From positions 1-51,155 of the forward strand of contig CAYRQP010000015.1 in assembly GCA_964426545.1 (NCBI GenBank): a stretch of DNA of 51,155 bases, written 5' to 3'. A program made the translations under genes and the position numbers. Shown here piece by piece: positions 17,685-25,390 of this stretch (its first letter is position 1; the number at the start of each line of letters is the position of its first letter). Below the pieces are notes generated by a model. It was not told the origin of the DNA. It saw nothing but the letters and a program-made list of their open reading frames with translations, and ran no database searches. The stretch is from CAYRQP01 sp964426545 (GTDB lineage: Bacteria > Fermentibacterota > Fermentibacteria > Fermentibacterales > JCC-6).

Positions 17685-20249
17685 TCATTCACACACTGTC
17701 AGCAGTTTCGTTATGCTTTTGTTTCCGCAATCGAGCCTAACGGCATAAACACCCATCGGAACATCTCCCGCCCAGTCGAAGATGTAGGTGCCTGCAGCAT
17801 AATTATCTTCATCGATATGCCGGACAAGCCTTCCGCTCAGGTCGAATACACTGAGATTGATATTTGATGCGGTGGAGAGGAACACTTCGAAAGAGAAGTC
17901 AGAATTACCGGGATTGGGGGAAACAGCAAGCTCGGGCATCATCGATACACTCACAGCATATGTGTCGATATTCTGGGTAGAGAAGTCGACAACAATTGCA
18001 TAGTCGGGTCCCGGAACCGGTGCAACAGCAGATGCGGTTGTATTACAGTAGTCGAAGTAGAATGGTCCCGCAGAAAGGTCTTCATATTCCGAATCCCGAT
18101 GAAATCTTGCAGGGGTGGAACCGATTGTTGCTGCAGTAAGAACAAGTCTTGTTCCGTCATTCGCGAAATCGATATCGATGACACTGCCATGGGAAGCGTA
18201 AGAGTTAGTTCCGGTAATCGAGCCTGTTAAAGGATCGACTGTTTTGACCTGTTTGTCAGAGTAAATCCCAATTGCAAACTGATCTGCATAACTGTCATAA
18301 GCAACTCTGAGCGGATGATTCCCGCAGTTCCATGTTCCCACTACACTTGAAGAAGCCCCGTCGACATTAATTAGAGAATAAGAACCTCCGGAGTAGTTTG
18401 AGACCATAGCTCTCGAACCATCATCATTGAAAGCAATCTGAAGCGGAAAATCACCAACCGTAAGGTCAGCTACAATTGTGTTAGTGGATGTGTCTATGAC
18501 TTTTACTTTGTCATCGAAAGATGCTGCGACAAGACAGTATGTGCCATCCGGACTTACTTTTACATCACTCGAGACCATGCAGGCAACATAGGATACACCG
18601 ATGATTCCGCACGGTATCTCAGCAATTTCCACACTTTCAGCACCATTCAGTTCAACAACTGATACAGTATTTGCAGAAATATTGCCGACGTAAGCATACG
18701 CATCATCAGGGGTCAGTGAAATTACTCCTGACCGCGCTCCGGTTGGGACATCGGCAATAATCGTATTGGTGTCGAGGTCGATTATTTTCACGGAATTGGA
18801 ATTGAAACCGCATACAACCGCATATCGGGAATCAGATGTGACTGCGGCATCCTGTACTCTGTCGCCGATTTCAAGGACAGCGAGGACTTCCAGAGTAGCC
18901 ATGTCGATTATACTGACATTGTCCGAAAGGGTATTGGAAACAACAGCAACAGAGCCGTCGGGAGATATAACCGACCTTCTCGAGCCATCCCCTTCTATCG
19001 TTGAGCCGGATAAGATATCTCCGAGATAATCGACAGAAGTGCTATCGAAAGTGTAGCAGTACACTCCTTCGTGAGAGTACGGGTAATAGCCGGCCGAATT
19101 GTTTGCAGCAGGGGAGACACATCCGGAACTCTGACTGTTGCCCCAGTAACTTCCTGCAATCGATTCCGATGCGAAGTCGATTATCGAATATCTGTTTTGA
19201 CCGCTTACCGCCAGAGAATGATCTCCGGAAACCCCTACCCAGAACGCGGAATATGTGTCAGTAAAAGTGATAAAATACCCACCGTCGAAGTTTACAAGCG
19301 TGCTTGTGTTGTTATTGGTCGATACATATGCTTTCGAACCATCCTGATTTACCGCTATTTCCTTTGTCATGCCGTAGCCGTAACCTGTTACGGACACCAT
19401 AGTTTCTATGCTGTATGCGGAAAGGTCAATTTTGTAAAGTTCCAGGGGATTCTGATATGTGATGGCGACAAGGGTCTCTTCATCACCGGAGACACCTACA
19501 TTCATGCACTCGGGTATAGTAAGGGTGTAATCGATGTTTCCCGTAGACACATTGAAGAACATAAGACTGGTCTCGCCGTCTCCGACAGCAATGAGAGAGT
19601 CATTCGAAACGAGTTCGAACCCTGAAAAATTGAGAGAGAAGCGGTTACTTTCAGACCCCCCCCCGAATCCGAAAAGCCATATGGGGAAATCAATAATTGT
19701 CTTCGAGTGTGTCATCGAATCGAGACATATGACTTCGCACACATCATCGATGTCGCAGGCTACATAAGCATAGCTGCCATCGATGCTGCATCTTATCACC
19801 CAGGGCTGTTCCCCTGACTGGAAGGAAGCAGTTAAAGACCAGTCTGAAATGTCATAGATATCGATTCTGTCAGAGAAGGGGATGGCAATAACCAGGTATT
19901 CATCTGTACATGCTATTGCACCGGGATAGCCGTCGACCGTGAATGTGGTGTCGATTATCATTGTTGCCCAGTCCATTACGCTGATGTTCGATGTCATGTA
20001 ATTGCAGACAAGGACTTTCTCCCCGTCATTGGTAAAGGTAATGTCCATCAGGTAGTCACCTTCGGGAAGAATTCCCGGTTCGATATCATCGACGGAAGCA
20101 GTTATCAACGGCACTGTGAAGGGTAGCAAGTCTTCAGCTGTTACCCCGCTGCAAGCATCGAATGTTCGGAAGTTGATATCTTCCGCAGCATCTTCAGAGA
20201 CACCGAAACCAACAGATAAACACAGTATAATACTAAAAGCGTATAACAT
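17685..20249 (-). CDS. Secreted YVTN/NHL-type beta-propeller protein with sorting domain
   Basis: An 854-aa exported protein. The signal peptide starts at MLYAFSIILCLSVGFG; ATG 20249 follows an AGGAG site, so an upstream in-frame extension to 20639 is rejected. Repeats of the YVTN type run through the protein: VSIIDMATLEVLAVLEIGD, VKIIDLDTNTIIADVPTG, VKVIDTSTNTIVADLTVGD. These form one or two seven-bladed propellers. The last ~75 residues are a Por/T9SS-type sorting domain (NLSVFDLSGRLVRH, GVYAVRL). A run of nine C on the plus strand (19656-19664) lies inside the gene and could make its frame unstable. Divergent to the next lipoprotein gene, from which it may share a control region. Confidence 0.84.
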   Translation of the reverse strand: MLYAFSIILCLSVGFGVSEDAAEDINFRTFDACSGVTAEDLLPFTVPLITASVDDIEPGILPEGDYLMDITFTNDGEKVLVCNYMTSNISVMDWATMIIDTTFTVDGYPGAIACTDEYLVIAIPFSDRIDIYDISDWSLTASFQSGEQPWVIRCSIDGSYAYVACDIDDVCEVICLDSMTHSKTIIDFPIWLFGFGGGSESNRFSLNFSGFELVSNDSLIAVGDGETSLMFFNVSTGNIDYTLTIPECMNVGVSGDEETLVAITYQNPLELYKIDLSAYSIETMVSVTGYGYGMTKEIAVNQDGSKAYVSTNNNTSTLVNFDGGYFITFTDTYSAFWVGVSGDHSLAVSGQNRYSIIDFASESIAGSYWGNSQSSGCVSPAANNSAGYYPYSHEGVYCYTFDSTSVDYLGDILSGSTIEGDGSRRSVISPDGSVAVVSNTLSDNVSIIDMATLEVLAVLEIGDRVQDAAVTSDSRYAVVCGFNSNSVKIIDLDTNTIIADVPTGARSGVISLTPDDAYAYVGNISANTVSVVELNGAESVEIAEIPCGIIGVSYVACMVSSDVKVSPDGTYCLVAASFDDKVKVIDTSTNTIVADLTVGDFPLQIAFNDDGSRAMVSNYSGGSYSLINVDGASSSVVGTWNCGNHPLRVAYDSYADQFAIGIYSDKQVKTVDPLTGSITGTNSYASHGSVIDIDFANDGTRLVLTAATIGSTPARFHRDSEYEDLSAGPFYFDYCNTTASAVAPVPGPDYAIVVDFSTQNIDTYAVSVSMMPELAVSPNPGNSDFSFEVFLSTASNINLSVFDLSGRLVRHIDEDNYAAGTYIFDWAGDVPMGVYAVRLDCGNKSITKLLTVCE
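19656..19664. other. C9 homopolymer inside a surface-protein gene
   Basis: Nine consecutive C on the plus strand encode a Gly run (GFGGGSES) in the beta-propeller gene. It is the longest G/C homopolymer I noticed in the window and lies in the first quarter of the coding sequence. Confidence 0.85.
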
Positions 20250-20358
20250 AAATCTCCTATGTGTGAAATCGTCTATTTTGTAGTATATAATAAATATTCG
20301 TAAAGGTGTTTGCAATGCAATATCAAACCGGACAGTAGAAAAATTGGATACAGACAGG

Positions 20359-21333
20359 ATGAAATCAGCAGAACGAAAACACATTACGGTGAAATCACTG
20401 CTGTGTACCATATCCATTTCGCTTCTTCCCATTTTTGCTTCCTGTATCTTCGATTCTGCCCCCGAACCTTCCGGATTTCCCGATTCAGTGGAAGAAAGAT
20501 TCGATTTTACAGAAACAGGACTTCCTGAAATGTCCGAGTTCTCTGTATCAGGTGAATTGGCAATAGTTACAGCAGGAACCAAGGCCGCGGTAATCGATAT
20601 AAACAAATGTGAAATAGCTGCGGTTCTCGACCTTAGCATCGATATTGTAGATATAGGGGATACTGATGTTGGGAATTCCGCTTTTCTGTTGACGGAGAAC
20701 TTGCTGTTTTCTCTCGACCTGAATTCCTATTCTCTCGGTGATCCAATTACTGTCGGGAAAAATAACAGATATCTGTCAGTTTCGTCTGAATCGAATTGTG
20801 CATGGATAGCAGGGGAAGAAACACTGTATATGGTTGACCTGGCTTCGTATCAGGTAACTGAAATTTCAGACAGCCTGTTCAAAGAGTGTCAGGGGATGAT
20901 TGTATTCGGAGACATACTTGTTGTCGCTGACGGAAGCCGAAGCTCTTTTGTTGCATTCGAAACGGAAACATGGACAGAAGTCGGAAATTACCAGGTACCC
21001 GGGGATGTACTGGACATCTTCTTCGGTTACAACGGATTCATCAGTGCAATAGTCGAGAATAGCAATGAAATCTGGTATATCGATCCTGCCGGCTGCACAC
21101 TCGAAGAGATGATCACATTTCCAGTGAATCCAACTGCGGCTGCGTCCATGCCGAACGGTGAGTTTGCCTACGGTGCCTGCAGCGGCATGGGGCTTGTGGT
21201 AGTATGCAAGTCAGGAGAAATCGAATTCACATCATCTAATTTTGGTGTTCCGGACCACATAAAAGTAAACAGAGACGGTACTCGTGCAATTATCTGCTCG
21301 CAGGAAAATGAAGCAGTGTATATATTGAAGTAG
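20359..21333 (+). CDS. Beta-propeller-like lipoprotein
   Basis: A 324-aa predicted lipoprotein: charged N-terminus, hydrophobic stretch, then LLPIFASC with Cys29 as lipid site. The rest consists of short beta-blade repeats (AVIDINKCEIAAVLDL, LYMVDLASYQVTEI, VPDHIKVNRDGTRAIIC), similar in style to the divergent YVTN protein. Start taken at ATG 20359 rather than the TTG five codons upstream. The pairing with the divergent secreted propeller suggests a shared surface function, which is inference only. Confidence 0.75.
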   Translation: MKSAERKHITVKSLLCTISISLLPIFASCIFDSAPEPSGFPDSVEERFDFTETGLPEMSEFSVSGELAIVTAGTKAAVIDINKCEIAAVLDLSIDIVDIGDTDVGNSAFLLTENLLFSLDLNSYSLGDPITVGKNNRYLSVSSESNCAWIAGEETLYMVDLASYQVTEISDSLFKECQGMIVFGDILVVADGSRSSFVAFETETWTEVGNYQVPGDVLDIFFGYNGFISAIVENSNEIWYIDPAGCTLEEMITFPVNPTAAASMPNGEFAYGACSGMGLVVVCKSGEIEFTSSNFGVPDHIKVNRDGTRAIICSQENEAVYILK

Positions 21334-21376
21334 TTATTTCAGTTAGAAAGTGGTTTACTTGATAACCGAAGTACGG

Positions 21377-21429
21377 TTTATTTGCGAAAACAATTATCAC
21401 AAACGTTGGGTTCTAAGTCCGACCCCGAA
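21377..21429 (+). repeat. Direct repeat C, left copy
   Basis: A 53-bp sequence containing ACGTTGGGTTCTAAGTCC followed by GACCCCGAA; the copy at 22924-22976 differs at only two positions. The two copies bracket one gene, the HtrA-like protease. The repeat itself reads as KQLSQTLGSKSDPE in frame with the gene that follows. Confidence 0.9.
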
Positions 21430-21438
21430 AGGAAAAAG

Positions 21439-22887
21439 ATGAAATTACTTATGACACTGGTTCTCGTCTTGACTGTTGCTGTCAGCGCCGTTGATGTCGA
21501 ACAGGCACTTGTCAAGGTTTATGGAGTCTACTCCGATCCGAACTACTATATGCCATGGCAGACAAGCGGGACGTACGAAGGTTCCGGTTCAGGCTGTATC
21601 ATCGAGGATAATCTTATACTAACAAACGCTCATGTGGTTGCTAATGTAACATATCTCAGAGTTCGCCGCGAAGGTGATCCTAAAATGTATCAGGCAAGAG
21701 TGGTGCAAGTGGCTCACGATGCTGACCTTGCACTGATCACAGTCGATAATCCGGCTTTCTTCGAAGATAGAGATCCACTGCAATTTGGAGACCTTCCAGA
21801 TATAGAGGATGAAGTCCGGGTATACGGATACCCGATGGGAGGAGATGCTCTCAGTATCACGCAGGGAGTAGTGTCGCGTATAGAGAATCACATATATACC
21901 CATAGTGGTTTAAACTTACTATGTATTCAAATTGATGCTCCTATAAATCCAGGGAACAGTGGTGGTCCGGTAATTGAAAATGATAAGATCATTGGTGTTG
22001 CGATGCAGGTCATGAATGAATCGCAGAGCATCGGATATGTAGTACCGACTCCTGTCATAATGCACTTCTTCGAAGATATAGAAGATGGTGAGTATGACGG
22101 ATTTCCTTCTGCAGGATTCAACTGGCAGGGAATTGAGAACGAATCGATTACTGATAAATACGGTATTGGAGACCCCCAAACAGGTATCCTCGTAAATAGT
22201 ACGACATATGATTCCCCCTCCTTTGAATCTCTATTTCCCGGAGATGTAGTTATGGAAGTTGATGGATATGAAGTTGCCGGTGATGGTACCATAGAATTGC
22301 GCGAAGGAACCCGCACAACCCTATCATACTTATTCCAGGAACGGCATATAGGCGAGTCTATATCTGTTTCTGTAATCCGTGATGGAGAACTGATGTCGCT
22401 TGAGTTGATTCTGGATAAAACACTGCATGATTTAGTTATGGTTGCCAAGGTAACTTATGATGTCAAGCCTGTGTATGTGATCTATGGTGGTTTAACATTC
22501 ACACCTCTCTCCCTTAATTTTCTCATGATTTGGGGAGATGACTGGTTCACCAGAAGTTATGATTATTTTGCCGCTCCTTACAAATTCGGGAATAGAAAAA
22601 CTGTAGAGCAGGATGGGATTGTTGTCCTGGGTTCGATTCTATCTGCGCCGGTCAATTCAGGATACGAAGATTACAGTTTCCAGATTGTTGAAAAAGTGAA
22701 TGATGAACCGGTAACCGGTTTTGCACAATTCGTTGAACTTGTGGATAATGCAGAAGGCGAGTTCATCGAGTTTATGACAAACCTGGGAAACATCATCATT
22801 CTCGACCGGGAAGAGGCGATTACAGCAAATCCGGGAATACTCCGCAATTACAGCATTCAGGGAGAAGACAGATATCTGGGGGAATAA
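21439..22887 (+). CDS. HtrA/DegP-like trypsin-family serine protease with PDZ domain
   Basis: A 482-aa exported protease. Signal peptide MKLLMTLVLVLTVAVSA. The chymotrypsin fold carries the full triad: His in TNAHVV (near residue 59), Asp in DADLALI (near 93) and Ser in NPGNSGGP (near 174). A PDZ domain follows (~250-325: GILVNSTTYDSPSF, PGDVVMEVDGYEV), then a ~160-residue C-terminal region as in DegP-related proteases of the Deg9/DegP2 kind. Likely roles are periplasmic or surface protein quality control. ATG 21439 follows AAAGGAAAAAG; an in-frame extension into repeat C is not needed. The gene is exactly enclosed by the two copies of repeat C. Confidence 0.9.
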   Translation: MKLLMTLVLVLTVAVSAVDVEQALVKVYGVYSDPNYYMPWQTSGTYEGSGSGCIIEDNLILTNAHVVANVTYLRVRREGDPKMYQARVVQVAHDADLALITVDNPAFFEDRDPLQFGDLPDIEDEVRVYGYPMGGDALSITQGVVSRIENHIYTHSGLNLLCIQIDAPINPGNSGGPVIENDKIIGVAMQVMNESQSIGYVVPTPVIMHFFEDIEDGEYDGFPSAGFNWQGIENESITDKYGIGDPQTGILVNSTTYDSPSFESLFPGDVVMEVDGYEVAGDGTIELREGTRTTLSYLFQERHIGESISVSVIRDGELMSLELILDKTLHDLVMVAKVTYDVKPVYVIYGGLTFTPLSLNFLMIWGDDWFTRSYDYFAAPYKFGNRKTVEQDGIVVLGSILSAPVNSGYEDYSFQIVEKVNDEPVTGFAQFVELVDNAEGEFIEFMTNLGNIIILDREEAITANPGILRNYSIQGEDRYLGE

Positions 22888-22919
22888 TCCGCTGTGGTTG
22901 ATCATGCAGGATAGAAAGG

Positions 22920-24029
22920 TTGATTTATTTGCGTAAACAACTATCACAAACGTTGGGTTCTAAGTCCGACCCCGAACTTGCTTTTGTTTACTCGACGCCA
23001 AAGGGGTATGCGACCCTTCGTCCGCTGTTCGAGTATATGCGGGATACAGGGTGGGATGTTTCACTGAATAAAGTCCATAAACACAAGTTCCGTAACAGAG
23101 AACTTCTCAGCCGGATAACCGATACTATCGTTATTGCCTACGACCAGCCGTTGTACCGCCTGGAGAAACAGGGATGGAGCGGTGAGTTCATCTACATCGA
23201 GCACGGGTTGAGCCCTGTGAAATACTACACCTACAAGTACGAATTTTTTCACAGGGCAGCCCTTTTGTTTTATCCGGGTGAAGTATTCAGGCGGAAAATG
23301 GAATCAATCGATCCGGATTTCAGCAACGGACTGCTTGGTGGTTATCCCAAAGTAGATGAACTTCTGATGATAAATATCGATAGAGATGAGATGTGTACTG
23401 CATTATCGCTTGACAGTTCAAAACCTGTGATTCTCTTTGCACCGTCCTGGGGTGGAAAACAAAGCCCGGATGCCGGTATTCACAACGCAAAACACCTCCG
23501 TGATGTCGAAAATCTTCTGATAATCCCACACTCGGCAGATTACAGGTTTGCGAAGCAGTATGCTGCTGTCATACCCGAAGGTGGAAATATCAATAAGTAT
23601 CTTCATCTGGCAGATGTTGTTGTCAGCGATGTGTCTTCCGTACTCGCGGAAGCATCACTGCTTGGAAAACCTGTTGTGCAGGTCAGACTTCCGTCATATC
23701 CGGGATGTTTCCCCGAAAAGGACAAACGCAAAAAAGGGATATGGCTCGCTGATGAAGTAATCCGGAAGGAAGAAGAGGATACGGACAGAACAAAGAGACC
23801 GTTCAAAATTCCATATATCGATGAAGACTGGGATTTCGGGAATTCAACCGAGCCCTCAAAACTCGCTGATGCGATTCAAAGAGCAATCGACCACCCTGAA
23901 GGACACACATATGAAAGACAGTATTGGGCCGGACAAAGCTGCTGGAAAGCAGATGGGAAGACCTGTTCCCGGATTGCATCCATGATTGATACATATCTTT
24001 CGACAGGTGAACGCAAACAGCATGATTGA
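22920..24029 (+). CDS. CDP-glycerol glycerophosphotransferase-like protein
   Basis: A 369-aa protein of the Glyphos_transf (TagB/TagF-like) type. It has the GT-B-like signature stretches ILFAPSWGGKQ, IPHSADYRF and the nucleotide-site motif DVVVSDVSSVLAEASLLGKP. It would transfer a phospho-polyol or related group onto a surface glycan at the inner membrane. The first ~19 residues, from TTG 22920 or TTG 22929, are encoded by repeat C; the recognisable protein begins at LAFVYSTPKGY, directly after the repeat. The original start may therefore have been replaced by the repeat. First gene of the glycan cluster. Confidence 0.8.
   Translation: MIYLRKQLSQTLGSKSDPELAFVYSTPKGYATLRPLFEYMRDTGWDVSLNKVHKHKFRNRELLSRITDTIVIAYDQPLYRLEKQGWSGEFIYIEHGLSPVKYYTYKYEFFHRAALLFYPGEVFRRKMESIDPDFSNGLLGGYPKVDELLMINIDRDEMCTALSLDSSKPVILFAPSWGGKQSPDAGIHNAKHLRDVENLLIIPHSADYRFAKQYAAVIPEGGNINKYLHLADVVVSDVSSVLAEASLLGKPVVQVRLPSYPGCFPEKDKRKKGIWLADEVIRKEEEDTDRTKRPFKIPYIDEDWDFGNSTEPSKLADAIQRAIDHPEGHTYERQYWAGQSCWKADGKTCSRIASMIDTYLSTGERKQHD
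22924..22976 (+). repeat. Direct repeat C, right copy
   Basis: Right copy of the 53-bp repeat that also lies at 21377-21429 (two mismatches). It provides the start codon candidates and first residues of the CDP-glycerol-transferase-like gene. The distance between copies is ~1.55 kb. Confidence 0.9.
23944..24020 (+). repeat. Duplicated gene end, copy inside the transferase gene
   Basis: About 77 bp covering the last coding part of the CDP-glycerol-transferase-like gene (including CGGATTGCATC and ACATATCTTTCGAC). It recurs with roughly a dozen changes at 24554-24631, after the DUF4160/DUF2442 pair. Confidence 0.8.
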
Positions 24030-24086
24030 TATATCTTATTCAACTGAATGTTTTGCGTCATTTAAGTGTTTATGGTATAATAAAGT

Positions 24087-24327
24087 ATGAGTCCGACGGT
24101 ATTCAGGTATAAAGGTTATAGATTCTTTTTCTTCTCAAGAGAGGAAGAACGCATTCATATTCAATGTATACTGTGCGGATGGAGAAGCAAAGTTCTGGGT
24201 TAAACCGGAGATTGAACTCGCGAAGAATCACGGTCTTTCAAATGCCCAAACAAACGAACTGGCAGTTGTAGTGGAGGAACACAGGGATGAAATCATCGAC
24301 ACTTGGAGAAAGCACTTCCAAAGCTGA
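24087..24327 (+). pseudogene. DUF4160 protein gene broken by a one-base insertion
   Basis: ATG 24087 opens MSPTVFRYKGYRFFFFSREE, the usual start of DUF4160 proteins. One extra A in the pair 24163-24164 shifts the frame: the original frame stops at TAA 24201-24203, whereas the neighbouring frame continues as VYCADGEAKFWVKPEIELA to HRDEIIDTWRKHF and TGA 24325-24327. Removing one A restores a full ~79-aa protein (with IHIHVYCADGE across the join). DUF4160 genes are commonly paired with DUF2442 genes and are regarded as candidate toxin-antitoxin modules; a specific function is not established. Assembly error is the main alternative. Confidence 0.8.
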
Positions 24328-24547
24328 GATCGTGAATATAGATATTCATGGAGTATGGGTATTCGTCAAAGGTAGTGAGTATTTCCTTGCCTACGTTGAC
24401 TATCCATGGTTTAAGGAATCTAGAGTTTCCGATGTGCTGAATGTCGAGTTACTTCACGAATTTCATTTGCATTGGCCTGCTCTGGACGTAGATTTGGATT
24501 TGAGTACACTCGGAGACATAAGAGGAACCCCTCTCGTTTACAAATAA
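24287..24547 (+). CDS. DUF2442 protein (partner of DUF4160)
   Basis: An 86-aa small protein with the DUF2442 pattern: AEIVNIDIHGVWVFV, EYFLAYVDYPWFKES and HWPALDVDLDLSTL. It overlaps the end of the DUF4160 frame by 41 nt, as expected for a coupled pair. In such pairs this is the putative antitoxin-side partner. It appears intact although its partner is frameshifted. The pair is bracketed by two copies of the upstream gene's 3' end, so it looks like an insert within the glycan cluster. Confidence 0.82.
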   Translation: MKSSTLGESTSKAEIVNIDIHGVWVFVKGSEYFLAYVDYPWFKESRVSDVLNVELLHEFHLHWPALDVDLDLSTLGDIRGTPLVYK

Positions 24548-24553
24548 CTTTTG

Positions 24554-24631
24554 TGAAAGGCAGACCGGATAACCTGCTCCCGGATTGCATCTATGATTCA
24601 TACATATCTTTCGACGGGTGAGTGCAAACAG
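24554..24631 (+). repeat. Duplicated gene end, degenerate downstream copy
   Basis: A second, diverged copy of the 3' end of the CDP-glycerol-transferase-like gene (compare 23944-24020), without an open frame of its own. It lies 7 nt after the DUF2442 stop. From 24632 to 24706 there is only the ribosome binding site (GGGGAG) of the next gene. Confidence 0.8.
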
Positions 24632-24706
24632 TAGACTGAAATCTTCATTATATTTGCAGACGTGACCGAAAGAACCGATTGAGTGAATTCACTAAAAGGG
24701 GAGTAA

Positions 24707-25390
24707 ATGAAATCTGTCATTCTCGGAGCCGGTTTCGGCTCAAGACTCGGGAAACCCATGCCGAAGCCACTTACGATTCTAAGCAGCGGTGAAATGATAA
24801 TGGAGCGTCAGGTGGAAGCTCTGATAAAGCACATGGATATTCACGATATCATTGTAATTGTTGGTTTCAAGAAAGATATGATAATGGAGGAATTCCCGGA
24901 ACTGACATATGTCTTTAACAACATTTTCGATCGGACGAATACTGCAAGGAGCTTGGTACGGGGTCTTCGGAAGATAGATGGCGAGGATGTTATCTGGCTA
25001 AACGGAGATGTTGTGTTCGACCCCGAAGTAATTGAACGCATGTATAAATTCGACGGTTCATGCATGGCTGTCAATACTGCTTCAGTTGCTGAGGAGGAAG
25101 TGAAGTACAATGTCAATTCAGACGGTTCTATTCGTGAAGTATCGAAGATTGTATCAAACCCCCTTGGTGAAGCGGTTGGGATAAACAAGATCACAGCATC
25201 TGACCTCTCGCTGTTCATCGAGATGCTTGAGAAGTGCGATGCCAATGACTACTTCGAGAAAGGCATTGAATTTGCAATAGAAAAAGGACTTTCGATATAT
25301 CCCGTAGATATTTCAGATCTCCTGTGCATAGAAGTCGATTTCGAGGAGGACCTGGATAAAGCAAACACTCGACTGGACGAAAACCGATGA
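24707..25390 (+). CDS. LicC-like nucleotidyltransferase
   Basis: A 227-aa nucleotidyltransferase of the sugar-nucleotide / phosphocholine cytidylyltransferase kind. The N-terminal signature GAGFGSRLGKPMPKPL binds the NTP, NGDVVF (near residue 99) is the metal-binding strand, and VDFEEDLDKA near the end is the second acidic site. The match in length and the LicD-like gene directly downstream (ATGA overlap) point to activation of phosphocholine or a similar alcohol phosphate as a CDP derivative; a sugar-1-phosphate is possible. Strong GGGGAG ribosome binding site before ATG 24707. Confidence 0.78.
   Translation: MKSVILGAGFGSRLGKPMPKPLTILSSGEMIMERQVEALIKHMDIHDIIVIVGFKKDMIMEEFPELTYVFNNIFDRTNTARSLVRGLRKIDGEDVIWLNGDVVFDPEVIERMYKFDGSCMAVNTASVAEEEVKYNVNSDGSIREVSKIVSNPLGEAVGINKITASDLSLFIEMLEKCDANDYFEKGIEFAIEKGLSIYPVDISDLLCIEVDFEEDLDKANTRLDENR

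Noticed and set aside
17685..20639. 984-aa version of the beta-propeller protein
   Set aside because: The first 130 residues run antisense through the divergent lipoprotein gene; a signal peptide and AGGAG site mark the start at 20249.
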